From: Gemmatales bacterium
GTDB taxonomy: Bacteria > Planctomycetota > Planctomycetia > Gemmatales > Gemmataceae
Length of the DNA: 64,000 bases
NCBI GenBank assembly: GCA_026004675.1
Contig: BPJP01000007.1
Span: 124,001-188,000, forward strand
Direction of reading: 5' to 3'
Part shown: piece after piece, positions 17,895 to 25,683 of the stretch
Position numbering within the stretch: the first letter of the stretch is position 1
Layout of the letters: each line of letters begins with the position of its first letter
Notes under the pieces: model-generated
Seen by the model: only the letters and a program-made list of their open reading frames with translations
Told to the model about the DNA's origin: nothing
Database searches by the model: none
Position numbers and translations under genes: made by a program

Positions 17895-18938
17895 ATGACG
17901 CTATTCGGCAAATTCCTGATGATCCTGAATATCTTCGCTGCGACCGCATTCGTCTATATCGCTGCCTTGGATTGGGGAAAGCGCTACGAATGGTCGTATG
18001 CCGTTTTTCGCCAGCACCTCGTCATCAACGGTCTACCTCTTGATGACGAAGAAACTGCCGATCAGGAAGGGCTGCACAACGTCCGCCAGGTGGATCGGCT
18101 TGGCGACTCCACTTTGAGCAGTTTGTTCGCTCCTGTAGGAGGAAACCCGGTTCGCACGCAGCAAGAAGAACTGGTTCGGCTTCGTGACCAGTTGAAGGCC
18201 GAAATCAACGCCTTGCCCAATGAAGCCGAAAAGCGAAAAAAACTGAAAGAACTTCTTGTGCCTCTGGCGCGTTCCAGTCTCGACCGCTCCGAAGTACGTA
18301 TTTGGCTCGACACAACCAAGCCGTTCAGCAAAGTCATGGAGGGGTTTGATGCGATCTTCGCTGCCGCCATCGGAGCGCAAGCCGTCGACGACTCTGATTC
18401 CCAAACGCAAACAACGCAACAAACCTCGCTCGCGTATCGCTTGGTTCCGCGCGACAAACGTCGAGCTATGACCCATCTTCTTTTCACACTGCATCCGGAC
18501 TTGCAGCGGGTAACCGTTGTGGTCGGTCTGAAAGCACTGGTTGACGAAATGAACGACCAGGCTGATGCCTTGATGCCGATTTCCGACTCGGTCGAGTTCG
18601 CCATGCTTGGTGATTTGTCGAGCTTCGAGGTGGAATACGAACAGCTGTTGAGCGATCTGAAAGATCTGGCATTCCATCTCGACGAACGCTCGCGAATGCT
18701 TGCCAGTCAGCAGGAGCTGAAAAAGAAACACGAAGGTCTCGTGGAGTTGCGCAAGCAAGATATCGTCAAATTCAAAGAAGCGATCAATGTGGCACGCAAG
18801 ACCATCAAGGAATTGCTCCACGCCCAGCAAGAAGAAGAACGACTGTTATTCGAATCACAAAGCGTGCTGCGCGACATCCGCTCCACCAACGAGCGACTGG
18901 AACGGGAGATTCGCCGGCTGGAAGGATTGACCCGTTGA
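17895..18938 (+). CDS. Membrane-anchored coiled-coil protein, cluster member 1
   Basis: No named family recognised. The start at ATG 17895 gives a 347-residue protein. It begins with a short cytoplasmic tag and one helix (TLFGKFLMILNIFAATAFVYI) and continues with a large soluble part. The C-terminal third is strongly coiled coil (QQELKKKHEGLVELRKQD and ERLEREIRRLEG). The opening GKFLMILN is related to GKILVFLN and GKILVVVN in the next two genes, so the three look like distant paralogues with a common anchor. It is probably inner-membrane bound with a periplasmic domain. The middle has no visible enzyme motif. The second gene starts 55 bp downstream. Confidence 0.7.
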   Translation: MTLFGKFLMILNIFAATAFVYIAALDWGKRYEWSYAVFRQHLVINGLPLDDEETADQEGLHNVRQVDRLGDSTLSSLFAPVGGNPVRTQQEELVRLRDQLKAEINALPNEAEKRKKLKELLVPLARSSLDRSEVRIWLDTTKPFSKVMEGFDAIFAAAIGAQAVDDSDSQTQTTQQTSLAYRLVPRDKRRAMTHLLFTLHPDLQRVTVVVGLKALVDEMNDQADALMPISDSVEFAMLGDLSSFEVEYEQLLSDLKDLAFHLDERSRMLASQQELKKKHEGLVELRKQDIVKFKEAINVARKTIKELLHAQQEEERLLFESQSVLRDIRSTNERLEREIRRLEGLTR

Positions 18939-18993
18939 CCGTGGAAGGGAACGTCGTTTTCAGGGGGAGCGAGGTCTCATAAAGGCAAGAAAC

Positions 18994-19710
18994 ATGACAA
19001 CACGCATCGGCAAAATCCTGGTGTTTCTCAACCTTATCTTGAGTCTGGGCATGGCCACCATAGCGGTCGGCATCTACATGAACCGGATCGACTGGGTGGG
19101 GACGGACTCATCAGAGGAACGCCAAGGGCAATACGAGCGGCTTCGGGAAGAAATAGACAGTTTGCGTGCGTCGCTGGCACGGGCCTATGGTCGCTGGCAA
19201 GAGCAAGTCACGCATCTTGCCAAACTCGAAACGACACGCCGCCAACGCCGAGAATGGTACGATGTTCGCCTGCAAGAATTGAAAACAGGAAACCAGCCGA
19301 TCAAACAGCTAGTTTATGAGAACCTGATGCTGAAAACGGACCGCAACGGGTTGCCTGTGCTCGTGGTCCATCCTGACAAACGACTGAAAGCCAAACAATC
19401 CTTGCTTCAAGAGCTGGAAGCCCGAGATAAAGAGATTTCCGATGAAATCGCGGCAATAAACATGTTGATCGAGGAGGAAGTTCGGTTAACATTTATCATT
19501 GAAGGAAAACCGGGGGAAAAAAAAGGACTGCGTGGTTTGCTGAGCGAATTAGAGGAAGCACAGAAACGGTCGCTGGCAGAAGCAGAGTTCGTCAAGCCGT
19601 TGCGAATCAACCGAGGCATAGAGGTGCAATCGCTGCAGGAAAGGCAAAAGGCGTTGCGTGCTCGCGTGGAAGAATTGAAGAAAATCGGGGTGGCAGCCGG
19701 GAAGCCCTAA
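18994..19710 (+). CDS. Membrane-anchored coiled-coil protein, cluster member 2
   Basis: A 238-residue protein with the same plan as its neighbours: GKILVFLNLILSLGMATIAV near the N-terminus as membrane anchor, a short MNRIDWVG juxtamembrane piece, then almost continuous helix rich in Arg, Glu, Gln and Leu (QYERLREEIDSLRASLARAY, LQERQKALRARVEELKK). No catalytic motif. The anchor resembles those of the flanking genes, and the YMNRIDW motif echoes ALDWGKRYEW and TVGTNWKDSY that follow the helix in the other two. The role is unknown; order and common architecture suggest one envelope complex. Confidence 0.7.
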   Translation: MTTRIGKILVFLNLILSLGMATIAVGIYMNRIDWVGTDSSEERQGQYERLREEIDSLRASLARAYGRWQEQVTHLAKLETTRRQRREWYDVRLQELKTGNQPIKQLVYENLMLKTDRNGLPVLVVHPDKRLKAKQSLLQELEARDKEISDEIAAINMLIEEEVRLTFIIEGKPGEKKGLRGLLSELEEAQKRSLAEAEFVKPLRINRGIEVQSLQERQKALRARVEELKKIGVAAGKP

Positions 19711-19718
19711 AGTTGTGC

Positions 19719-19747
19719 TTGACATCGACCGGGGTCAACGGCATACT
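19719..19747 (+). promoter_or_regulatory. Sigma-70-like promoter before cluster member 3
   Basis: A consensus -35 TTGACA (19719-19724) and a -10 CATACT (19742-19747) are separated by exactly 17 bases. The promoter lies right after the stop codon of cluster member 2 and about 110 bases before ATG 19859, so member 3 probably has its own transcript in addition to read-through. Confidence 0.55.
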
Positions 19748-19754
19748 CCCCGCC

Positions 19755-19776
19755 CTCAGGTTCGGGGGAACTTGAG
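19755..19776 (+). promoter_or_regulatory. Inverted repeat just after the promoter
   Basis: CTCAGGTTC (19755-19763) and GAACTTGAG (19768-19776) pair at 8 of 9 positions around a 4-base G loop. It falls at or just after the expected transcription start, so it could be an operator or a 5' leader hairpin. No T run follows, which argues against a terminator. Confidence 0.35.
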
Positions 19777-19858
19777 TATCCTTTTCAGGTCGGATCGATC
19801 GTAATGGGTGCCAGGCCACGGTGCCGTTTCGGCCTGCGTGTCGCAGTGGGGAGCGACC

Positions 19859-20728
19859 ATGACTACGTTGGGTAAAATTCTTGTCGTTGTCAATTTCCTG
19901 TTCGCACTGATCACCGGCGCGTTCATCATCATGGTGTTTACCGTCGGCACGAACTGGAAGGATAGTTACGACAAACTTCACGAGTATTACAAAGTTTCGC
20001 AAGCGAACGTGAAGACGTATGCCGAAGAACTGGCCGACATCAAAAACACGACGGAAAAAGAGCTGGCCAAACGAGATCAAGAGCTGGCCCGTCTGCGGGA
20101 AGAAAACGATACTTTGAAAAAGGATAAAGACCAGCTCAAAGGCGAATTGGCGGAAGCGAGAAAACAAGCCAAACTGTCGAGTATCGCTGCCATGTCCGCC
20201 ACCGAAGAACTGGCGCGGAGCCGGCAGGAAGTCAAAGTGCTTACCGAGGCCATTGCCGAACGCAACAAGTCTTTGTTGGCTCTAGAAAAGAAGAACAAGG
20301 AACTCCTCGATCAGGCAACCCAGGATCAAATCGCTCGACAGACCGTCCAAGAGCAGGCCAAGAGCCTGGCTGAGCGCCTCGATAACTTGCAGCGCGAATA
20401 CCAGCGTCTGCAATCGGGAGGCACGGCAGGGGGTATCCTGGCCAAACGCGACATCGTCAAACCGCCTCCTGAGGACGTTGAAGGGATTGTCAAAGCAATC
20501 GATGCCAAGAGTGGGTTGATTACCATCTCCATAGGCAGTGATGCTGGCCTCAGCCGGGGCAACACTTTGGAAGTTTACCGCCTGCGTCCCGAACCGAAAT
20601 ATCTCGGCAAGATTCGCATACTCGACGTCACCCCGCACAATGCCGTGGGCCGACTGCTCCAAGAAAACCGGTTGCGCTCTATCCGTGAAGGAGATACGGT
20701 GGCCAGTTCGATTCTCCGTCGGCCATAG
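19859..20728 (+). CDS. Membrane-anchored coiled-coil protein with C-terminal beta domain, cluster member 3
   Basis: The start at ATG 19859 gives 289 residues. TTLGKILVVVNFLFALITGA is the membrane anchor. A long coiled coil follows to about residue 190 (ELARLREENDTLKKDKDQL and more). The last 85 or so residues are beta-rich: VEGIVKAIDAKSGLITISIG, then SDAGLSRGNTLEVYRL and YLGKIRILDVTPHNAVGRL. That pattern is like the small beta-barrels at the ends of MreC-like and FlgT-like envelope proteins, but I cannot claim homology. An anchor, rod and terminal barrel would suit a spacer spanning the periplasm. The role is unknown. Confidence 0.75.
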   Translation: MTTLGKILVVVNFLFALITGAFIIMVFTVGTNWKDSYDKLHEYYKVSQANVKTYAEELADIKNTTEKELAKRDQELARLREENDTLKKDKDQLKGELAEARKQAKLSSIAAMSATEELARSRQEVKVLTEAIAERNKSLLALEKKNKELLDQATQDQIARQTVQEQAKSLAERLDNLQREYQRLQSGGTAGGILAKRDIVKPPPEDVEGIVKAIDAKSGLITISIGSDAGLSRGNTLEVYRLRPEPKYLGKIRILDVTPHNAVGRLLQENRLRSIREGDTVASSILRRP

Positions 20729-20772
20729 TATCGGGATAAAGAAGAGGCATTTCCTGCTGAAGGGTTCTGGCT

Positions 20773-21009
20773 ATGGCGAAACCAAATGAGGCTCCGCCGC
20801 GGAACGATGCCTACGTGGGCATGCTCGTCATTTCGCTGGGAGCGATGATTCTCGGCTGCGTGCTTTTGTTTATTGATTATAACCAATACGGCGAAAGCAA
20901 GCCGGTACTGCCTCCACGTCCCCTGACGGCAAAACAACTCGCTGAGCAAGCGAAAAAGCAACCCCCTGCTCCCAAAGATGCCGCCAAGGCTCCACCCAAA
21001 AACAAATAA
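20773..21009 (+). CDS. Small single-span membrane protein
   Basis: A 78-residue protein with one transmembrane helix (YVGMLVISLGAMILGCVLLF), a short YNQYGESKPVLPPRP stretch, and a Lys/Ala/Pro-rich tail (KKQPPAPKDAAKAPPKNK). AAGGGT precedes ATG 20773. It is 44 bp downstream of cluster member 3 on the same strand and is probably part of the same operon. The role is unknown. The basic Pro/Ala tail is typical of flexible periplasmic or envelope linkers. Confidence 0.65.
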   Translation: MAKPNEAPPRNDAYVGMLVISLGAMILGCVLLFIDYNQYGESKPVLPPRPLTAKQLAEQAKKQPPAPKDAAKAPPKNK

Positions 21010-21065
21010 CCGAGAATTCGCCTTCGTTGTTGGCGGGAAGGGCCTTCCGATGGTGATCGGCGGGC

Positions 21066-21452
21066 TTAGTGGATGCCTTCTACCGAAAGGCCAAGCCCGG
21101 CAAGGATGTCGTTTAGTTGTGGCTCGCTCAAGGGACGGTAGAACTTGCCTTCAAGCAAGGTTCGCCCATCGCGATAAATGCTGGTAGCTGTCACCTTTAA
21201 CCACAGACGCCGGAAAAATCGGTTGCCATCATTCATGACGACCGTCACCAGGGTGTTGTTTTCGAAGCCGTGAGCGGTCAACAATGAGATAGTAGTGGCA
21301 TCGAGATGCACCATCTCGGCAGGCCAACTATCAAGCACGCCTTTTTGTTCTTCCTGACCGACCGGCCGAACCGATATGTTGCAGGCGCTGCTGCCGCCAG
21401 AAACCGCCATCAGTTTTCCGGCGTTCTTGACAAAGCGAGTAAAACGGCCCAT
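21066..21452 (-). CDS. Hypothetical protein, weakly PilZ-like
   Basis: A 128-residue soluble protein. Its strand pattern has a central WPAEMVHLDATTISLLTAHGFENNTLVTVVM, broken here by no gap, and then LWLKVTATSIYRDGRTLLEGKFYRPLSEPQL. This vaguely follows PilZ domains, where a conserved strand precedes a hydrophobic pair and a late KF-R turn. The c-di-GMP-binding RxxxR and DxSxxG motifs are absent, so binding is doubtful. It is convergent with the small membrane protein gene at 20773 and divergent from the ABC ATPase gene at 21598. Confidence 0.55.
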   Translation of the reverse strand: MGRFTRFVKNAGKLMAVSGGSSACNISVRPVGQEEQKGVLDSWPAEMVHLDATTISLLTAHGFENNTLVTVVMNDGNRFFRRLWLKVTATSIYRDGRTLLEGKFYRPLSEPQLNDILAGLGLSVEGIH

Positions 21453-21597
21453 CGCTACGACCTCATGATATTCTCACTCTATTTCTCTATCGCAGTTGGC
21501 GCGGACATCGGACACAATTTCTATAGTTTTTCGTATTATCCACCTCGCCAGAAATTTGTATCGGAAGTCGACTGAAAACGTTGTCGGAAAAATTCCC

Positions 21598-22530
21598 ATG
21601 ACGACTCCCTTTCTGGAATTCGTCGGTGTTCACAAAAGCTTTGGCGCAACTGTCGCGCTGCACGAGGTCGCTCTGAGTGTCGGCGAGGGAGAGTTGCTCG
21701 GACTGTTGGGCCCCAATGGGGCGGGCAAGACGACTTTGCTTTCGATTGCAGGCTGCCTGCTGTCGGCCACACGAGGAGAAGTTCGCCTTGCGGGCCAGCG
21801 CCTCGATCGCCACAACCGTGACCTTCGCCGACTGATAGGCGTCGTCCCCCAGGAAATCGCGCTTTACGGTGAACTGACAGCGTGGGAGAACCTCGAATTT
21901 TTCGCCACGCTGTACCAATTGGATCGGTCCGTCCGCAAACGGCGTATCGAGGAGACACTCCATGTGGTTGGTCTGACCGAACGGGCCTTCGACCGTGTAC
22001 GGACTTTCTCTGGCGGCATGAAGAGACGGCTGAACCTCGGAGCAGCTCTGCTCCATCAGCCTCGCCTGCTTTTGCTGGACGAGCCGACAACCGGCGTCGA
22101 TCCGCATTCGCGTAACCATATTTTCGAAGAGGTCCGACGCCTCCACGCCAGTGGCATCACGATCGTCTACACGAGTCATTATCTCAAGGAAGTCGAAGCA
22201 TTATGCCAGCGCGTGGCCATCTTGAATGAAGGGCACATCGTGGCCTGCGATACCGTGCCGGGACTCAGGCAGCAGGCCACTGGCATGATCCGCTTTCGAG
22301 TACCAGAGGTCACCGAACCGTTGCGTCAGCGGCTCGACAGTCTCCCCGCCACGCGATTCTTGGAAAGAGAAGGACGGCCTTTGGAACTGATCTGCAACGA
22401 TCCACGCTCCACGGTGATCCGTCTTTTCGGTTTACTCAAAGAACTCGGAGTCGAACTGCTTAGCCTGGAAACGTTCGCGCCAGACCTGGAACAAGTATTT
22501 CTTGAACTGACCGGCAGTCAGCTCACATGA
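21598..22530 (+). CDS. ABC transporter ATP-binding protein
   Basis: The start at ATG 21598 gives a 310-residue ATPase of the DrrA/CcmA/ABC-2 type. Walker A GPNGAGKTT is at about 38-46, the Q-loop in GVVPQEIALYG, the signature FSGGMKRR, Walker B LLLLDEPTTG, and the switch His in YTSHYLKEVE. A C-terminal domain of about 85 residues (MIRFRVPEVTEPLRQRL onward) is typical of export ATPases that partner an ABC-2 permease. No permease follows: the next gene is on the opposite strand with its 3' end 12 bp away. The partner is presumably elsewhere. The transported substrate cannot be told. Confidence 0.9.
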   Translation: MTTPFLEFVGVHKSFGATVALHEVALSVGEGELLGLLGPNGAGKTTLLSIAGCLLSATRGEVRLAGQRLDRHNRDLRRLIGVVPQEIALYGELTAWENLEFFATLYQLDRSVRKRRIEETLHVVGLTERAFDRVRTFSGGMKRRLNLGAALLHQPRLLLLDEPTTGVDPHSRNHIFEEVRRLHASGITIVYTSHYLKEVEALCQRVAILNEGHIVACDTVPGLRQQATGMIRFRVPEVTEPLRQRLDSLPATRFLEREGRPLELICNDPRSTVIRLFGLLKELGVELLSLETFAPDLEQVFLELTGSQLT

Positions 22531-22542
22531 CCGGCACGTCGA

Positions 22543-25500
22543 TCATTTTTCGTTCAATGGCTGAGAACTCTGCAAATAGCTGAAAAGGTCGCGGATCTCC
22601 TGGGGCGAATAATCTTTCAAAAGCTGTTCGGGCATAAGAGATTTGTTTTTCTTCGACATCTCGTCGATCGATTTCTGCGGTATTGTCACGTTCTGGCCAT
22701 CTGCACCGCGGAGAACGACAACCTGGTTGTCACGATCGACAAGGAACCCCTCGATCACCCGCCCATCGACAGTAATGACAACATAGGTTTCGAAGCCTTC
22801 CCGAATTTCGGCACTCGGGTTGACGATGTTCGCAAGCAGATTGTCGAGGTCGTTGCGCTGAAAGGGGGTCAAGTCCGGTCCGATCTGCCCCCCCTCGTTG
22901 AAAAGTTTGTGGCATTTGCCGCAGTTTTTCAGAAACAATTTCCGACCATTGGACCGGTTGGCCTGTCTGGTCTGAGCCAGCAAAGCGCGGTATTTGACAA
23001 TATCCTTTTGCATCTGTTCCGAGGTCGCACCTTCGATGTTGCCCCACGTTTTCTTGATGATGTCGGCGATACGGGGGTCGCGGTGCAACGTCATTCGGCG
23101 AACCACATCGGTCGGAACCGAAAGACGGTCGATCTTGCCTTGGGAAACAGCTTCGAGAAACTGTCTGGCCCAAACAGCGCGGCTAGCGAGGAGTGAATGA
23201 GCGACCGCGCGAACATCGTCGCTGAGTTGGCCGTAAATCTCCACCACTCGTTTGCCTATCATTGCATCTGGATACGGTTGCAGAGAGGACAAGGCTGCCA
23301 TGCGCAAACGATCGTCCCTCGATTTGACGACGATGTCGAGCAGGATCGGGACGCATGCCGGCTGGTTGATTTCGCCGAAAACCTGTATGTAGTCGAACCG
23401 CTTTTGGATGTCCGCTTTGTCGTCGGCGATCAGCGCCAAAGCTTTCTGGATCGCCTCGGCATCGCCTCGCCTCAACTGCAGGACCAGAGAAACGGCACCA
23501 GTCGTGGCGATGGCTTTGATCAATTCGTCCGGCAGTTCAGCCAGCGACCGTCCCTTGAAAGCGGTTTCGAATCCATTCATGAGAAGGGAGGCGTGTTCCC
23601 GTGTTGGCGCCAGGTTAAGCAATTCCGCACACGTTTTCAAATCCTTCCTGGTTCCCGCCTGGGCATAGCGACGCATGATCCTCTCGAGGATGTGACGTTT
23701 GACGATGGGCAGATTCCAAAGCTTCGGATCGCGGAAGAGGGCAATAACAGCATCGCGATTCGATTCGGCTTTCTTCTCGATAGCCCACCACAACAAAAGA
23801 GGCAGATGGATGTCGTCAGCATCTTCGCTTCGGTCCAGAAGCGCCCGCACGAGAGGAACCGCGAATGCCGCATCGAGCCGTTGGGCCGAAGACGCCAGCT
23901 GGCTGCGGACATGAATGTGCGGCTCCTTGGCGGCCAGCGCCGGCAACTTGCTGGCGAACTCTTTATCGATCTCCACTCGGTCGCACATGAGGCGAACAGT
24001 CCATTGCCGGACGTATGGGTCGGCATGTTCGAGACATTTCAGAGCGGTTTTTCGATCCAGTCCGCCACACCGATTCAAAGCCCATAAGGCTTCGAGAGCC
24101 AGCTGGCCTTTCTCCTCTTTCAGCAGTTTTTGCAACGTCGGAATCAACTGGGCGCGATCCTGGCGATCAGCGATCAATTGCTGCGCCGTTTGCCGATGCC
24201 ATTTGTCCGGATGGCGAAGCAAGTCGACCAGTTTCCGAGTTGGCCAATCGTAATAGTTGAAATGGGGGAGCGGTTTCCAGTTTTTGCCTCGAATACGATA
24301 AATCCTGCCGTCGGTCTTGTCGATATTGCCCGCGAAATGATCGCGATGGGCGATTAAATGTTCGTACATATCGGCGAAGTAAATGCCGCCGTCCGGCCCG
24401 GCCTTGATTTCGACCGGCCGAACGCGAGGATCGCCGCTAATCATCGCGTAGCCGACGTCTGTCGTCTGGAACGAGGAGCCGTCAGGCGTGATACGAGACA
24501 TTACGACGCGGCGTTGCAGAGGCTCGACGCCGAAAAGCCTGCCGCGATATCGTTCCGGCAAGCCAGTCCCCTCGTAGATGATGAAGTTGTGGGTAAAGCG
24601 TGGCACTTTTTCGTGCTTCATTGCCGGGAAGTAGCCGAAGGCGAACGGATTGGAAAGCGGTCCATGTTTGCTGAACCCCTTTTGAAAATAACCACCTTGA
24701 ACATAGGCAAAGCCCCTCGTATTGCCGCCGTTATGTCCCGAGAAGATGCGTCCTTTCGAGTCGATCTCCACGCCGAAAGCGTTGCCGCCACCTTCAGCGA
24801 AAGTCTCATAACGCCTGGTTTCGGGATGGTAGCGCCAGATTTGCTGGCCCATCGAGTGCCGTTCGTCTTTCTCATCCTGGTCGGGCCGACGTACCCTGCC
24901 GCTAACGGTGCTCCCCTGGGCTGCGTAGAGCCAGCCGTCCGGACCAAACCGCAGGCTGTTGACCACGGAATGTGTGTCCTCCAGGCCGAATCCCTGCAGA
25001 TGCACTTCGGGGTCTCCGTCTGGTACATCGTCGCGATTCCGATCGGGATAGAACAGCAAATAAGGAGGATTCAACACCCACACTCCGCCGTGGCCGAAGG
25101 CAAACGAAGTGGCGATATTCAGTCCGTCAACAAATGTCTTGTGCTTGTCATAGATACCATCGCCGTCGGTGTCTTCGTGGATGGTGATCTTATCCGCTCC
25201 TTTGGTTCCTTTAGGCGGAGGAAGAGGAATTTTATCGTAAACGGCCCGCCAATATTGATCCCGGCTAATCATCTTCAAACCAGCCGGATAAGGGTACTGG
25301 ATGTAATTCATGACCCAAAGCCGGCCTCGGGCATCGAAGTTGATGAAGATCGGCTGGCGAATCTCAGGCTCGGCCAGGACCAAATCGACAACCAAGTCGT
25401 CAGGTGTTTGCAATGTTTCATGGGAAGCTCGAGGGGATAAAACGGGGGGAGGCGTCGAGGCTTTTTTCTGGTCAGCTGGCTGGGCTGTTCTTGGTACGAG

Positions 25501-25560
25501 CATGAAGCAGACCAACGCCAGCAAGGCGCCTGCGAAGCCGAAGCGAATCGTGCAAGTCAT
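22543..25560 (-). CDS. PVC-type heme-binding protein: propeller, HEAT-like repeats and CxxCH cytochrome domain
   Basis: A 1005-residue exported protein. The signal peptide (FGFAGALLALVCFMLVPRTAQ) lies at about 7-27. A sugar-dehydrogenase-like propeller follows from about 45 to 430 (FINFDARGRLWVMNYIQYPY is typical). A HEAT-like helical region covers about 440-830 (ALEALWALNRCGG, HADPYVRQWTVRLM). The C-terminal PVC heme domain has NCGKCHKLF with CxxCH at about 880-884 and the family segment GQIGPDLTPFQRNDLDNLL. Known members are planctomycete and verrucomicrobial periplasmic proteins, presumed to oxidise carbohydrates. The substrate is unknown. It stands alone, convergent with the ABC ATPase gene. 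Confidence 0.92.
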   Translation of the reverse strand: MTCTIRFGFAGALLALVCFMLVPRTAQPADQKKASTPPPVLSPRASHETLQTPDDLVVDLVLAEPEIRQPIFINFDARGRLWVMNYIQYPYPAGLKMISRDQYWRAVYDKIPLPPPKGTKGADKITIHEDTDGDGIYDKHKTFVDGLNIATSFAFGHGGVWVLNPPYLLFYPDRNRDDVPDGDPEVHLQGFGLEDTHSVVNSLRFGPDGWLYAAQGSTVSGRVRRPDQDEKDERHSMGQQIWRYHPETRRYETFAEGGGNAFGVEIDSKGRIFSGHNGGNTRGFAYVQGGYFQKGFSKHGPLSNPFAFGYFPAMKHEKVPRFTHNFIIYEGTGLPERYRGRLFGVEPLQRRVVMSRITPDGSSFQTTDVGYAMISGDPRVRPVEIKAGPDGGIYFADMYEHLIAHRDHFAGNIDKTDGRIYRIRGKNWKPLPHFNYYDWPTRKLVDLLRHPDKWHRQTAQQLIADRQDRAQLIPTLQKLLKEEKGQLALEALWALNRCGGLDRKTALKCLEHADPYVRQWTVRLMCDRVEIDKEFASKLPALAAKEPHIHVRSQLASSAQRLDAAFAVPLVRALLDRSEDADDIHLPLLLWWAIEKKAESNRDAVIALFRDPKLWNLPIVKRHILERIMRRYAQAGTRKDLKTCAELLNLAPTREHASLLMNGFETAFKGRSLAELPDELIKAIATTGAVSLVLQLRRGDAEAIQKALALIADDKADIQKRFDYIQVFGEINQPACVPILLDIVVKSRDDRLRMAALSSLQPYPDAMIGKRVVEIYGQLSDDVRAVAHSLLASRAVWARQFLEAVSQGKIDRLSVPTDVVRRMTLHRDPRIADIIKKTWGNIEGATSEQMQKDIVKYRALLAQTRQANRSNGRKLFLKNCGKCHKLFNEGGQIGPDLTPFQRNDLDNLLANIVNPSAEIREGFETYVVITVDGRVIEGFLVDRDNQVVVLRGADGQNVTIPQKSIDEMSKKNKSLMPEQLLKDYSPQEIRDLFSYLQSSQPLNEK

Positions 25561-25683
25561 ATGGCTCTCTCCTGCCTGAGAATCTCTAGTCGATTATCGC
25601 ACCAGAATCAGGCAGGTCAAGCTGGCGACCAAAGCCGGTTGCGATTGCCGCACGCTCGCCGATTTCCGCGTCCGCTGACGGTT

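Noticed and set aside
24358..25440. Plus-strand open frame of 360 codons opposite the PVC cytochrome
   Set aside because: It lies entirely within the well-supported minus-strand gene and has no recognisable domain.
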